NCBI GenBank assembly: GCA_001599595.1
Contig: BCHH01000005.1
Location: 1-64,000 of the forward strand
Direction: 5' to 3'
Source of the DNA: Beverwykella pulmonaria
Lineage: Eukaryota > Ascomycota > Dothideomycetes > Pleosporales > Melanommataceae
DNA: 64,000 nucleotides
The translations under genes and the position numbers were made by a program. The notes under the pieces are model-generated. The model was not told the origin of the DNA. It saw nothing but the letters and a program-made list of their open reading frames with translations, and ran no database searches. Positions 1 through 8,767 of this stretch are shown one piece after another. Every line of letters begins with the position of its first letter. Position 1 is the first letter of the stretch.

Positions 1-339
1 CTCAAACTACAACAACTCTGTGGTCCTAAAAAGACACAGGCGGCCTACTTTCAACTAAAGCTAGGAAAAGGATTCTTCAAGCAATTTTCCAAGGCAATAG
101 GCAAGGACGACAAAGGAGAATGTTTTGGCAATTGCAGTGCTTTGCAGACACCTAAGCACCTTCTCCTCCACTGCAAGCACTATGCAGAACAACNAAAAAC
201 AATGGCAAAAGCGCTAAAAACACGTCCTACCCTGCCCAAACTGTTTAACTCTCAAATAGGAAAAACAGCCCTCACGGCCTTTCTACAAGAGACAGAGATA
301 GTAACAGCAAGGTGGCTGTTAGCAGCAGGAGATGTTTGA
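1..339 (+). CDS. Non-LTR retrotransposon ORF2 C-terminus (partial)
   Basis: The reading frame is open from base 1 to a TGA at 337-339, about 112 codons with no start in the window. Near the middle it carries a cysteine/histidine knuckle with the spacing CFGNCS...HLLLHC...Y, like the short zinc-knuckle motif that follows the reverse transcriptase and RNase H domains in many fungal and insect LINE ORF2 proteins. A single ambiguous base (N at 194) falls inside the frame and leaves one residue unknown. The catalytic domains would lie upstream, outside the window. The protein is probably no longer functional on its own; whether the upstream part is intact cannot be judged. Confidence 0.6.
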   Translation, partial: LKLQQLCGPKKTQAAYFQLKLGKGFFKQFSKAIGKDDKGECFGNCSALQTPKHLLLHCKHYAEQXKTMAKALKTRPTLPKLFNSQIGKTALTAFLQETEIVTARWLLAAGDV

Positions 340-653
340 TACCTGACTAGATGCTTACCCCTACCCTGACCATCACCCCTACCCACCCACAACAACAATT
401 GCTAGAAGCAATAGGAGCCCGCGTAGGGCCTACTACTACGACGCGAAACACCCACACACTACCTTTCCTACTGTTTTCTTTGTAGCTAAAATAGCTACTG
501 CGGTTACTGCTGGCTTTTGATCACCCTAGCAAAGAGGGTTGTAGCTAGATTGGTGCCGTGCTCCATAGCCCTAGTGGCTGCATGAGCTTTATTGTATTTA
601 GGCTAGTAATAGATATCTGCAATATAAATGATTTAAAAAAAAAAAAAAAAAAA
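1..653 (+). mobile_element. 3' end of a non-LTR (LINE, possibly Tad-like) retrotransposon
   Basis: The unit runs in from the left edge, contains the C-terminal end of a retrotransposon ORF, then about 295 bases of 3' UTR, and ends in a run of 19 A (635-653), the usual 3' signature of a non-LTR element. The bases after the A-run read as the internal remnant of an LTR element, so this copy probably inserted into that older element. The 5' part lies outside the window, so target-site duplications cannot be tested. Assignment to a particular clade is inference. Confidence 0.7.
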
Positions 654-1104
654 CCTCAGCAAACTCACAGCGAAGGCGCGCCGCCTCTAGGGCAGCAGCA
701 GCCTGCCGCTCCTCAGCAAGAAGCAAGGCAAGACACTTCACACGCTTCTCCAATTAAACTTTCTCCCACTCTTCCTCAGATACCCACAGGCTACATTTCG
801 CATAGACTGCAATACAACCAGCACACTCCCCAGAGCGAGTGTTGACAAAACAACACAATTTCTCTTTCTAACAGCGAGCGCAACCAGACAACATTTCAGT
901 ACCACAGACACAAATACGTTCAGCGTGGGCGCGATGGTTCTTAGTCAAAGTCAGTTTTAATTTTGGGACCTTGGGCATAGTCAGGACAGGACAAACAAGA
1001 ACAGGAATCCACCAAGCAGGACAACGCACCTTTATACCTAGACAACTACAGACGACACAGCAAGGGTAAGGGTGTCAGGACAACACTGCCAAAGAGGGGG
1101 ATAA
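654..1104 (+). mobile_element. Internal 3' remnant of an LTR retrotransposon with polypurine tract
   Basis: This stretch between the LINE poly(A) and the LTR has no long intact ORF. It contains a Gln/Pro-rich reading frame (to 845) and then non-coding sequence. It ends in a purine block (AAAGAGGGGGA, 1091-1101) directly before the inferred LTR start, which matches the polypurine tract that primes plus-strand synthesis in Ty3/gypsy and Copia elements. No integrase or reverse transcriptase motif is visible, so the superfamily is not decided. Confidence 0.5.
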
Positions 1105-1724
1105 TGTTACAGTTTGAAGAAGTTGCACAGATGCGGGCTGCAGATGAGGAACCAACCCCACCAACAAACAACCAAAACCCTGTCAACGGGCGCAGTACGG
1201 CGCGCAGGCGGGCGCAAAGGAACAGCGAGGATTCGCGCAGGTAAGCGAGGCACGTGACAGAAGATATCCCGCCAAGGAAGAGGAAACTCAGGAGAATTGA
1301 AGGATCCTAGAGATCCTGCTAAGGAAGAGGAAACTCAGGAGAATCAAAGGATCCTAGAGATCCTGCCAAGGAAGGGGAAACTCAGGAGAATTAGAGGATC
1401 CTCGTTATCCCGCCAAGGGATGGGAGACTCAGGAGAATAGGAGGATCCTCGTTATCCCGCCAAGGGATGGGAGACTCAGGAGAATAGGAGGATCCTCATT
1501 ATCCCGCCAAGGGATGGGAGACTCAGGATTCTATGTTTAAAGAGGAAATATATAAGGAGGACAGTTTCCTATGTTATGTTTGCTCTTTGTAGTCAACTTA
1601 AATAACTTTACTCGTCTCTTACCCAGATTGATACAGCAAGTTAGTTAGTCAATTTATTAATTGGATTTACCACCCCGTTGTCTTATATCATCGTCTTCGA
1701 ACCTCACAGAATAATCCTACAACA
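1105..1724 (+). mobile_element. 3' long terminal repeat of an LTR retrotransposon
   Basis: The inferred LTR starts TGTTACAG directly after the polypurine tract and ends CTACAACA, giving the usual TG..CA boundaries and an imperfect terminal inverted repeat. It carries a TATA-like stretch (AATATATAAGG, about 1548-1558) near its middle, as expected for the U3/R boundary, and a block of 47-bp tandem repeats upstream of it. Only one LTR of this element is in the window, so the ends cannot be checked against a partner copy or a target-site duplication. The right end is the less certain one. Confidence 0.5.
1266..1528 (+). repeat. 47-bp tandem repeat (about 5.6 copies) inside the LTR
   Basis: Units start at 1266, 1313, 1360, 1407, 1454 and 1501, an exact 47-bp period; the sixth copy breaks off at 1528. 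Each unit has the order ATCC(C/T)GC(C/T)AAGG, then GGAAACTCAGGA or GGGAGACTCAGGA, then an AGGATCCT block. The three right-hand units are nearly identical, while the left-hand ones differ by several substitutions, which suggests recent expansion on the right side. It lies just upstream of the LTR TATA-like sequence, where LTR enhancers normally sit. Confidence 0.9.
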
Positions 1725-2206
1725 CCTACGCTTACGCACCGCCTTAGTACGGACCGGACCCAGTAAGTGTTCACCTCGTATAACATGAGCATCCTCAAGG
1801 ATTCGTCTCAACTCTGATGAATCAAGCCTGTTTACTTCTAATCTATCCCTTTGTTCTGTTCCCTGCCACTGTTAGCCTTACATTTAAATCCTTCCTATCT
1901 CCTTTTGGAGGTGCAGCCAACAGAGCAATCCATCAACCCCAATACTTCAAAGCAAACATTTTTTTTGACCTGCTAGATAAGTTACAACCTCTAGGACAAC
2001 ACCTTTAAGATCTTGGACTCAGAGCTAAGTTCAATCTTGTTGGGAGAGCTAAGTTTAATTTCATTAAAGTTTAGCTTATACTAGCTAACTAAAAAGCAAA
2101 CTACTAAGCTAAACAACAACAACAAACCTGCAAAGCACTTTGAAGCCCTAGTTACACAAAACTTGCTAACAATAGTTAATAGTGCGACTAGTACTAGGGA
2201 ACCCTC
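1725..2206. other. Gene-free AT-rich stretch between repeat elements
   Basis: No gene was recognised. A 63-codon frame (1817-2008) has no family resemblance. A short duplicated phrase, GAGCTAAGTT(C/T)AAT, occurs twice near 2022-2062. The stretch is probably old transposon-derived or intergenic DNA. Confidence 0.5.
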
Positions 2207-2522
2207 TGTAATAACGAGCACAGTCTTCACTATTGTAGATGCGCGCAGGCAAATAAAAGGATAAGTTGGCTCTATTTCAAGTACACTAAGATAGAGCGAG
2301 AAGAGGTTCTCAGGGAGAACAATCCTATATACAGAAGGGTATGGTCCAGGCGCGGCCCAACCGAGCATGTGGCATGGTGGCTGATACACTTCACGCCAAT
2401 GTAAAGCTGAGCGTGCGCCACCCCATCGCATCTGATGCAGGGTCCCGCTCAGCTCCTGCCACCATTGTCTCAGACACGTGTTCATGTGATGTGTGGTCGA
2501 GCTGCCGAGCAGCACCGTCACA
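2207..2522 (-). mobile_element. Solo LTR, family 1, copy A (5-bp TSD CCCTC)
   Basis: On the minus strand the element starts TGTGACGGTGCTGCTCG and ends TTATTACA. It is flanked on both sides by the same five bases, CCCTC (2202-2206 and 2523-2527), a perfect target-site duplication. It aligns along its length with the copies at 5399-5725 and 13096-13396. A TATA-like GTATATAGG and a conserved block ending in GAACCTCTTCTCGCTC lie in the middle. There is no internal retrotransposon sequence, so this is a solo LTR left by recombination. A long open frame across it (to 2614 on the minus strand) is read-through of repeat DNA and not a gene. Confidence 0.85.
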
Positions 2523-2629
2523 CCCTCAGATACCCCTAGTAACGTGGTTGAAAGCCCCTTGGGCGCTAATCTAATAACACCAGCTAGATTGCAACACTTA
2601 ACACTGCTAGACAATTTGGCGACTTAGAT

Positions 2630-3023
2630 TGTAACAGCGCAGGATATCAGGACGATCGGATTCGGGTGCGAATCACTACCAAGGCATATGGGAGTGCACG
2701 AGTGAGAACGAATACCCAAGATTAAATTGACACCTATAGGCCGGGTACAAAAGGATAATCAAAAGCTACCTGATCTAACTAACGAAACGACTGGTTTATA
2801 TACACAAAGAGAGATGAGAAATAACGAAGCCAAGGTAATACAGGTTCGGATAAGGACCCGTATCGGAGTTGCATCAGGCGCTGGTCCGGAGCCTGTATCG
2901 GAGTTGAGTTGGGAGCAGGTCGGGAACCGAAGTCCTATCGGTTCGGGTAGGAATAGGATCTGTATCGGGATCGGGCAGGGAGCGGTTCGGTCACGTGATG
3001 GAACGATTGTTCGAATCGTTACA
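2630..3023 (-). mobile_element. Possible solo LTR, third family
   Basis: On the plus strand the segment begins TGTAAC and ends GTTACA, a perfect 6-bp inverted terminal match with TG..CA ends. On the minus strand it contains GTGTATATAAACC, a good TATA-like sequence, at about the place expected in an LTR. Flanking pentamers (TAGAT and CATAT) do not match, so no target-site duplication supports it. No second copy was found in the window. It also contains a degenerate run of GGTTCGGG / CGTATCGG-like phrases. Confidence 0.4.
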
Positions 3024-3254
3024 CATATAGTCCTTACATCTGATAAATACATTCCTATCTACCTCCAACCCTACTCTCAATCATATTTAGTGCGAGACAA
3101 CCCATCTGCCTTACATGAAGGATCCACATAACCAGGGCCCAGCCCTTTACAGGCTGTATTTCTCATACAAGAAAACGTCGTACTCGATTGTAAACTAACA
3201 AATTATGCTAATTACATATGCTAAGAGTCAAAAATCCCAAAACAGAACCTCCAT

Positions 3255-4753
3255 CTAGCGACAAGTATCCTTCAGCGGCACCTCCGCGCAATTATTATCT
3301 CCACAAAGCTGCTCACAAGCCTGTCCAGGCCTAACAAACACTCTATGTGTCTGGCCTCCCAACGCATTACTCCAAGTCACACGATACTGGTCATTCCCAC
3401 TCAAATCCAACCCCGTACCCCTATATCCCGCCTGGCACATACAGAAAGTCTGGCCACTGTGTGGGAAAGTCGTAGACGGGTTGAACGCCGTGCAAGTGGC
3501 GCGGGCACCACAAAGGTTGTTCGGAGGCAGCGGATCGCATGTCGGCACGCACTTTGGTCCACCCTTACAATTCGCCGGACAAGAATCGCCTTCGACATTG
3601 TTTCCGTCATCGCAGTCTTCGACGCCGGGCGTGAGGATGCCGTCGCCGCAGATGCTGTGGCAGTCTTCATAGTAGAGCTCGCATACACGCTGCGTATCTA
3701 ATTTCGATGGGTATTGTGCGGGACCGTTGAAAATGACACCGGCCTTGGGGACAATGGAGAAGCAGTCGTGCTGGCCCGAGCCCCCAATACATCCGTTGCC
3801 GTAGTGCATCAACGAGTTCAAGTCATACGACCCGGCCCAGTTGAGACCTGTTCCGGGCTCTTTCGCAATATTGGCTGCCACTATAGTGCTACAAGGGCTG
3901 GAGTTGCAGACGAAATCGACGTAGGTATCGCGATCCGGTCGTTGATGCTCGTGGTGTAGACCGAGAGCTGTGGAAAGGTTTTTGTTAGCGATCTCAAGCC
4001 TTGGAGGGATGGATGCACGTTGTGAAACTCACTGTGACCAATTTCGTGCCTTGCGCTCCGCGGGTTGCAGTCCGGGCACAACTCGATATCCCCCCCGCAG
4101 CATCCGATGGGGGAGCTGTTGCCACTTCCCACTTTCACAGTCCTGGCTATTCCGCTAGAGTCGGTTGGGTCGTACTGAAACTTGAGGAACGGGAGTCTGT
4201 TCGTCCATTCTGTCGCACCGGCAAGGAAGTAGTTCTTGTGCGTATCGGGTAGACCGGCATCCCATTTGTAGTATACCACCCCTCCGGGCCATTTCTTAGG
4301 TGAAGTAGAGATCTCAGAGAACGCTCTCTTATGTATGGAAGGATTGACTGCTGCTGCGAGCAACTGAGCCTCAGTGCCGAAGATGATATCACCATCAACT
4401 ACGGCATTTCCATGATCAGTGACGAAGTATGCGACAGTCTTCTTCGTAGCAGGGGGTGCTGTCGCGTTGCAGAATCCAGCGGTTTGTGTTGCTTGAGGAC
4501 CTGCGGGACCTGCATAGATCTCAAGAGTCGTATAGTTCTTTGCGATGGATGCTGGTGGGCCTTCAGGGATTGCCGAGATTGTTGGCTTGTACAACAGACT
4601 TGTTGCTGGGGTAGGATTTGAAGTTAGGCTTGCGGCTGGCGGTGGAGTAGAAGCCGAAATTACTGGGATAGATGTTACAACGGGATCAAGAGGACTTGCA
4701 TATGCGGCGTGAAGGAGGTGAATGAAAAGGAAAAGCGATGTTGTGCGTGCCAT
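3255..4753 (-). CDS. Secreted astacin-family (M12A) zinc metalloprotease with Cys-rich tail
   Basis: Two exons, 4753-4033 and 3967-3255, join across a 65-bp GT..AG intron to give 477 aa. The intron splits the zinc site: joined, residues about 236-254 read HEIGHTLGLHHEHQRPDR, the full astacin signature HExxHxxGxxHExxRxDR, and the Met-turn SLMHYG follows. The N-terminus (MARTTSLFLFIHLL...) is a signal peptide. A Pro/Ala/Thr-rich propeptide follows, with a Lys-Arg at about 142-143 that could be a Kex2 site. After the protease domain come a Cys-rich CGDG..EDCDDGNN module (DUF4215-like) and an EGF-like Cys cluster ending in CMCQAGYRG. All metal ligands are present, so an active extracellular endopeptidase is expected. 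An in-frame upstream ATG at 4801 would add 16 residues before the signal peptide and is less likely. Confidence 0.88.
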
Positions 4754-5329
4754 TATGACTGATTGAAAAGATATTGCTAGACTGATGTGTTCCAATTCCA
4801 TGAAAGCGCTGCATAGATTGCATTTATATATTCCTATTTACTCATGTGCTTCAGCCTGGGAGGCCTATTTGGTACAGAGACATAATTTCTTTATTTCATT
4901 CGAAAACACCACTTGCGCATGATCATTTAGGGGCTGTGGACAGTGGTGGACTGAGAAGGCTGTAGAAATGCTGCCTTTACGAGCCAGGAACCTGATCATA
5001 AGGTGTAAAGACAAAACTTTAGCGAAACCAAACTTGGCTGAGATATCTTTGGATATTCAAGCCATCGCCGACCTGAACGTGGAGAAATTCTACCAATCAT
5101 GATTGCAGAGCCGATTAGATGGTCGAGGTCGGCTGGTGCCACAGCCACCACGAGCACTCAGCCCGCCATATTTTATATCTTGGAGCCTAACATTACTCCG
5201 AGCTTACGAAGGAGCAAGTATGTTTTAAGGAATATGATGGCCAGATTGTCTATATAAAAGGTAATTTTAAGCAGAGGGCATAGCCCTACCTCTACCTATA
5301 TTCTTTTAGCAATGCTCTAAATCGATTAT
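4754..5329. other. Intergenic: astacin upstream region, no gene seen
   Basis: The part next to 4753 must hold the protease promoter. No further ORF with a recognisable family, no RNA gene and no clear repeat was seen. The right end abuts LTR-derived sequence. Confidence 0.5.
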
Positions 5330-5398
5330 TGTGATGGTGCTGCTCGCCAGCTCAACCACACATCACATGAACACGCACCAGAGGTAGGGGCAGCAGGC
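5330..5398 (+). repeat. Partial tandem duplicate of the family-1 LTR start
   Basis: The first ~50 bases (TGTGATGGTGCTGCTCGCC...) repeat the first bases of the adjacent LTR at 5399 with a few substitutions, offset by 69 bp. It is a second LTR head fused directly to the full copy, either a tandem duplication or the remains of an LTR-LTR junction. Confidence 0.7.
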
Positions 5399-5725
5399 TG
5401 TGACGGTGCTGCTCGCCAGCTCGACTACACATCACATGAACACGTGTCAGAGACGACGGTGGCAGGCGGTGAGCAGAACCCCACATCGGATGCAATGGTG
5501 TCGCACGCTCAGCTCAACCACGTCGGACGACATGCGCGCGCCACGCCATGCCACACTCTCAGGACATGCTCGGTCGGGCTGTGCCCGGACCATACCCTTC
5601 TGCATATAGGATCGTTCTCCCTGAGAACCTCTTCTCGCTCCATCTTAGTATACTTGAAATAGAGCCACTTATCCTTTCATTTGCCTTCAGCATCCACGAT
5701 AGTGAAGACCGTTCTTGTCATCACA
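5399..5725 (+). mobile_element. Solo LTR, family 1, copy B
   Basis: The copy runs from TGTGACGGTGCTG to GTCATCACA in the plus orientation and aligns with copies A and C throughout, including the CATATAGG TATA-like site and the GAACCTCTTCTCGCTC block. The six bases GCAGGC stand directly before and directly after it. The family otherwise makes 5-bp duplications and the left flank is itself LTR-derived, so this match may be chance. No internal domain follows. Confidence 0.75.
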
Positions 5726-6691
5726 GCAGGCGCTGATTAGGACCTAGACGACAAGGCACTGCCTATTCTGTAGGCAATCGTCCCCAGCAGTATAATATTC
5801 CCTACTGAAAGAGGTGATTGTAATGACATATCTTCGGAGGAAGGTTGTAATCGAAATTTGACAGCTCGTCATTTGTCTCAAAAAGTATCACAATGCATCT
5901 ACTATTGGCGTGCTTTGATGATCGCACAAAAATGAGTGACCCTTAGAAACTTCGGGGCGAGAAAGGACTTAAAAAGAAATAATACAAGGCGTGAAATTTA
6001 GCTCATAGTTCGGGTTTCCGCTTGTTCACTCCTCGCGCTGTGTTCTTTCCCAGATCCAGGAGCGTGGTACATGGTAATGCAGTGGAGGACATCGAAACAT
6101 ATGGCCGTTTGTTGACCGGTGTGGCAGACTCTGCCTGATTGAATTCTGCCTTGCACCTTGAATATAATTTGTCGTGCATTCTACCATGCAAAATCATCCA
6201 CGACATCAACGCCCCCACCCATCTCCATATCTAAGGCGACGAGGCTAGAGAGCATACCATTCTACATTTTAATTGGTCCAAATCACGCGAGGATGAAGCA
6301 ATGACTAAACTATTTATCACTATGGAGAAGCCCAGCAGAACTGTGGAAGCCAAGGGCCAATGGGGGACGGGATGAAGTCCCATGCTTTTGCAGCTTGGTA
6401 GCCGTGTCACTTTTCGTTGCGAAGCTCCCCACGCTATCAGCAGCTGAACTGACTTGAGGAGCGCTGTGGTGCGATGCTGTGTCAGCCTACCCGCCGCCAC
6501 ATCTTCTCACCGTCTGGAAGATTTAATACCACTTCCTCCTTCTACAAGCGTTGGCGAGCGTATGATGTCCATGAGTGCACCACGCCATTCACTTGGAGGC
6601 TTTCAATTGGAGTTCGAATCTGGTTGTTCAGCGAGCACCAGTATTTGCACTTGCCCTTCACCTAAGAATTGCTCACAAAACCCTCGTCAAC
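5726..6691. other. Intergenic, no gene recognised
   Basis: Several short overlapping ORFs occur on both strands, none with a recognisable family. The right end carries the upstream region of the VIT-domain reading frame, whose start has a good fungal context (CAACATGG). Confidence 0.4.
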
Positions 6692-7561
6692 ATGGCATAT
6701 CCTCGTTATCATTCTGGCGACACTCTCGCCGAACCGTACCGGATTGTGTTTTTCAAAAAAATTATTTGTCCCGAACTGCCGTTGGATTGTCCGCCGGGGA
6801 GGATTTTCCCATTCTTCCCTAATGCACGCCCGGTATTCAACCCAGTCACCGCACCGCCCGCAGACCCGTTTCCTATCTTTCCCCCGGCTCCATCACATCC
6901 AGAGCCAGAGAAAGTTCTTTGTCTTCCGCTTTTGGACGTTGCAATCGATGTTCGTGTCGATGCAACCATCGCGACAACGCGCTTTATGCAGCGGTATACC
7001 AACACATCCGACATTGCCATCCTAGAAGCACACTACACATTTCCCATATATGATAAAGCCGCCGTGACGAACTTTCGATATTATATCGGGGATTCGGAAG
7101 TGCTCATAGGAAAGGTGCTTTCAAATGAGGAGGCCAAGCTTGAGTACATACAGGCAATCGAAAGCATGGAAGTCGCCGCTCTCCTCGAGGAGACGACCCC
7201 CGAGGTATTTCAAACCATGATCGGGAACATTCCGCCTAAAACATCTGTTAAAATAGAGATTACCTATGTGAGCGAACTAAAACCAAATATACCAAGAGAG
7301 AAGGAGCAACCTACTGCTACTTCCCTCCCTTCTTCCTTCCTTTTCTTTCCTCTTTCTCTTGTTATTTCGCTTGCAATATGTGCCAGTGCGCCAACACTGC
7401 GCTTGATATGCAATTTAGGAAGTGCGAAAACATGTCCTCCCACATTATACCCATTCTACACCTATATGCGGGTAGACGCCGTTCGTCTGACTTTAACCAC
7501 GGCGCACGGGTTTGGGTGCTGTGACGACCTCGTCACATGGCCTCGCTTATCCGGCGCTTAG
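6692..7561 (+). pseudogene. Truncated VIT-domain (inter-alpha-trypsin inhibitor type) protein
   Basis: From the ATG at 6692 the first ~205 codons contain a VIT domain at about residues 70-205, with family phrases such as PLLDVAIDVRVDATIA, AHYTFPIYD, AALLEETTPEVFQ and IGNIPPKTSVKIEITYVSEL. Fungal VIT proteins normally continue into a von Willebrand factor A domain with a MIDAS site. Here similarity stops at about 7290, then a CT-rich stretch and unrelated sequence follow, and the frame closes inside a solo LTR inserted at 7520. No VWA domain was found downstream. The gene is most likely a broken remnant; a short VIT-only product is possible but unsupported. Confidence 0.6.
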
Positions 7562-7680
7562 GCCTTAGCGCGCGGCACCGTGTATATAGCATCTAGCTAG
7601 GCCACTTCTGCTCGGCACTTAATTAGTCACTTGCAATGCAACCCGCTTTCAGCTCTATGCTCTCTCAGCTTCCCGTCACA
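7520..7680 (+). mobile_element. Short solo LTR-like element, family 2, copy D (5-bp TSD GGTGC)
   Basis: This 161-bp unit begins TGTGACGACCTCG and ends CCCGTCACA. It is flanked by identical pentamers GGTGC (7515-7519 and 7681-7685). Inside are a TATA-like GTGTATATAGC and blocks shared with the minus-strand copy at 13581-13735 (for example TAGTCACTTG.AAT.CAAC and GCTTTCAGCTCT). The terminal TGTGAC/GTCACA inverted repeat and 5-bp duplication fit an LTR. The size fits a solo LTR of a very small (TRIM-like) element or a short non-autonomous insertion. Confidence 0.8.
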
Positions 7681-8767
7681 GGTGCGTATACGCCTCCACT
7701 CGTTGTGAGATGGCCCAGCGCCATCGTCGTTCATGTTCCTGACATCAGGGTCGCCTGGATGTTTACTACCCGAGCATTGTCCATTATTCTCAAAACTGTT
7801 GGCTCTGCCATCCTTGCTCTCATTTGGGCCTGCATAGTAGTTGGTACTATTGCTATGAAAATTAATGTTTGTTTCTGGGTAGCATAGTTTCTGCTCTGCT
7901 GCGTTGAACCTAGACGTAAGTATGCGATGGTGCATCGTTATACTAACAGCCCACTAAAAACCAAGAGTCTGGCATTAACTTTTTCATATAAAAGAGCGCT
8001 GACCTGCATGAATGAGGACGTCATGTACAACCTCCAGTGATTGTGTGATCAATGCTGATGTTATGTCATGGCAACGGACAATCGCTGTAATTCTGGGATT
8101 CGGCTAGCGCCAAGGCTATGCCCTGCTATATACAGCATGCCGAGATCTAATTAGTCATGAAGCTAGAGCTGCTTTTGTTTGGTGAATCATGTGAACGAAT
8201 GGAAGATGAGGTACAGACATTGTTGCATTGAGATAACCGCTTGGCTCCCTCTTTGGGTTTAGTAGCTTATATCATATTTTGAGTGAAGACCAATGGTATT
8301 CGAGAGTTCACTCGCACCTAAAAGGATTAAACGTTAGAATTAAATTGTGGTACAAAATCGAAGCATTCGCAGCATGTTAACCAATCTTAGGCGAGCCCTG
8401 CAAATCTCCACTTATCCGCATAACTGCCGCTTCGACAAAGCTTGACTGTGAAGCTTGTTTCCCCATACTTCTCTATATTGAGGAGCAATACAACGAATGA
8501 TACTCCTTCTGTCATTTATTACAGTGGGACAAGACTTATTGCCAAATATTTTCATACATTAGTTGACCAATCCACCACTCCTCACTCTGCAGGGGTACGC
8601 GATCACTGGGACTGGCTCGGCAGTTGCGCATATTGCCTATTATAGAGCAATATCTTCATCATGGCCAGAAGTGATTATATCTCGAAGCCGTTTGCCTCCT
8701 TTCCCACATTCTTCTTATCAAATCTTTTTATCCACAACACTGAGTCTCCTTTCCCCCTAGCTTCACA
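7681..8767. other. Intergenic, no gene recognised
   Basis: The stretch is AT-rich. A 102-codon minus-strand frame (7627-7935) shows no family resemblance and its 3' part lies in the solo LTR. The last ~100 bases, with a pyrimidine-rich run before the ATG at 8768, are the likely promoter and leader of the DUF1996 gene. Confidence 0.4.

Noticed and set aside
194..194. Single ambiguous base N
   Set aside because: A sequencing or assembly ambiguity in a decayed retrotransposon ORF; no biological meaning can be drawn from it.
1266..1528. Regularly spaced repeats as a CRISPR array
   Set aside because: The repeats are contiguous with a 47-bp period and no unique spacers, inside a fungal LTR; it is a minisatellite.
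2081..2614. 177-codon minus-strand ORF that could be called a membrane protein
   Set aside because: It reads straight through the family-1 solo LTR and its flanks; the same amino-acid phrases recur in the other LTR copies, so it is repeat DNA and not a gene.
5393..5731. GCAGGC as a definite 6-bp target-site duplication of LTR copy B
   Set aside because: The other family members make 5-bp duplications and the left flank is itself LTR-derived, so the match is noted but not relied on.
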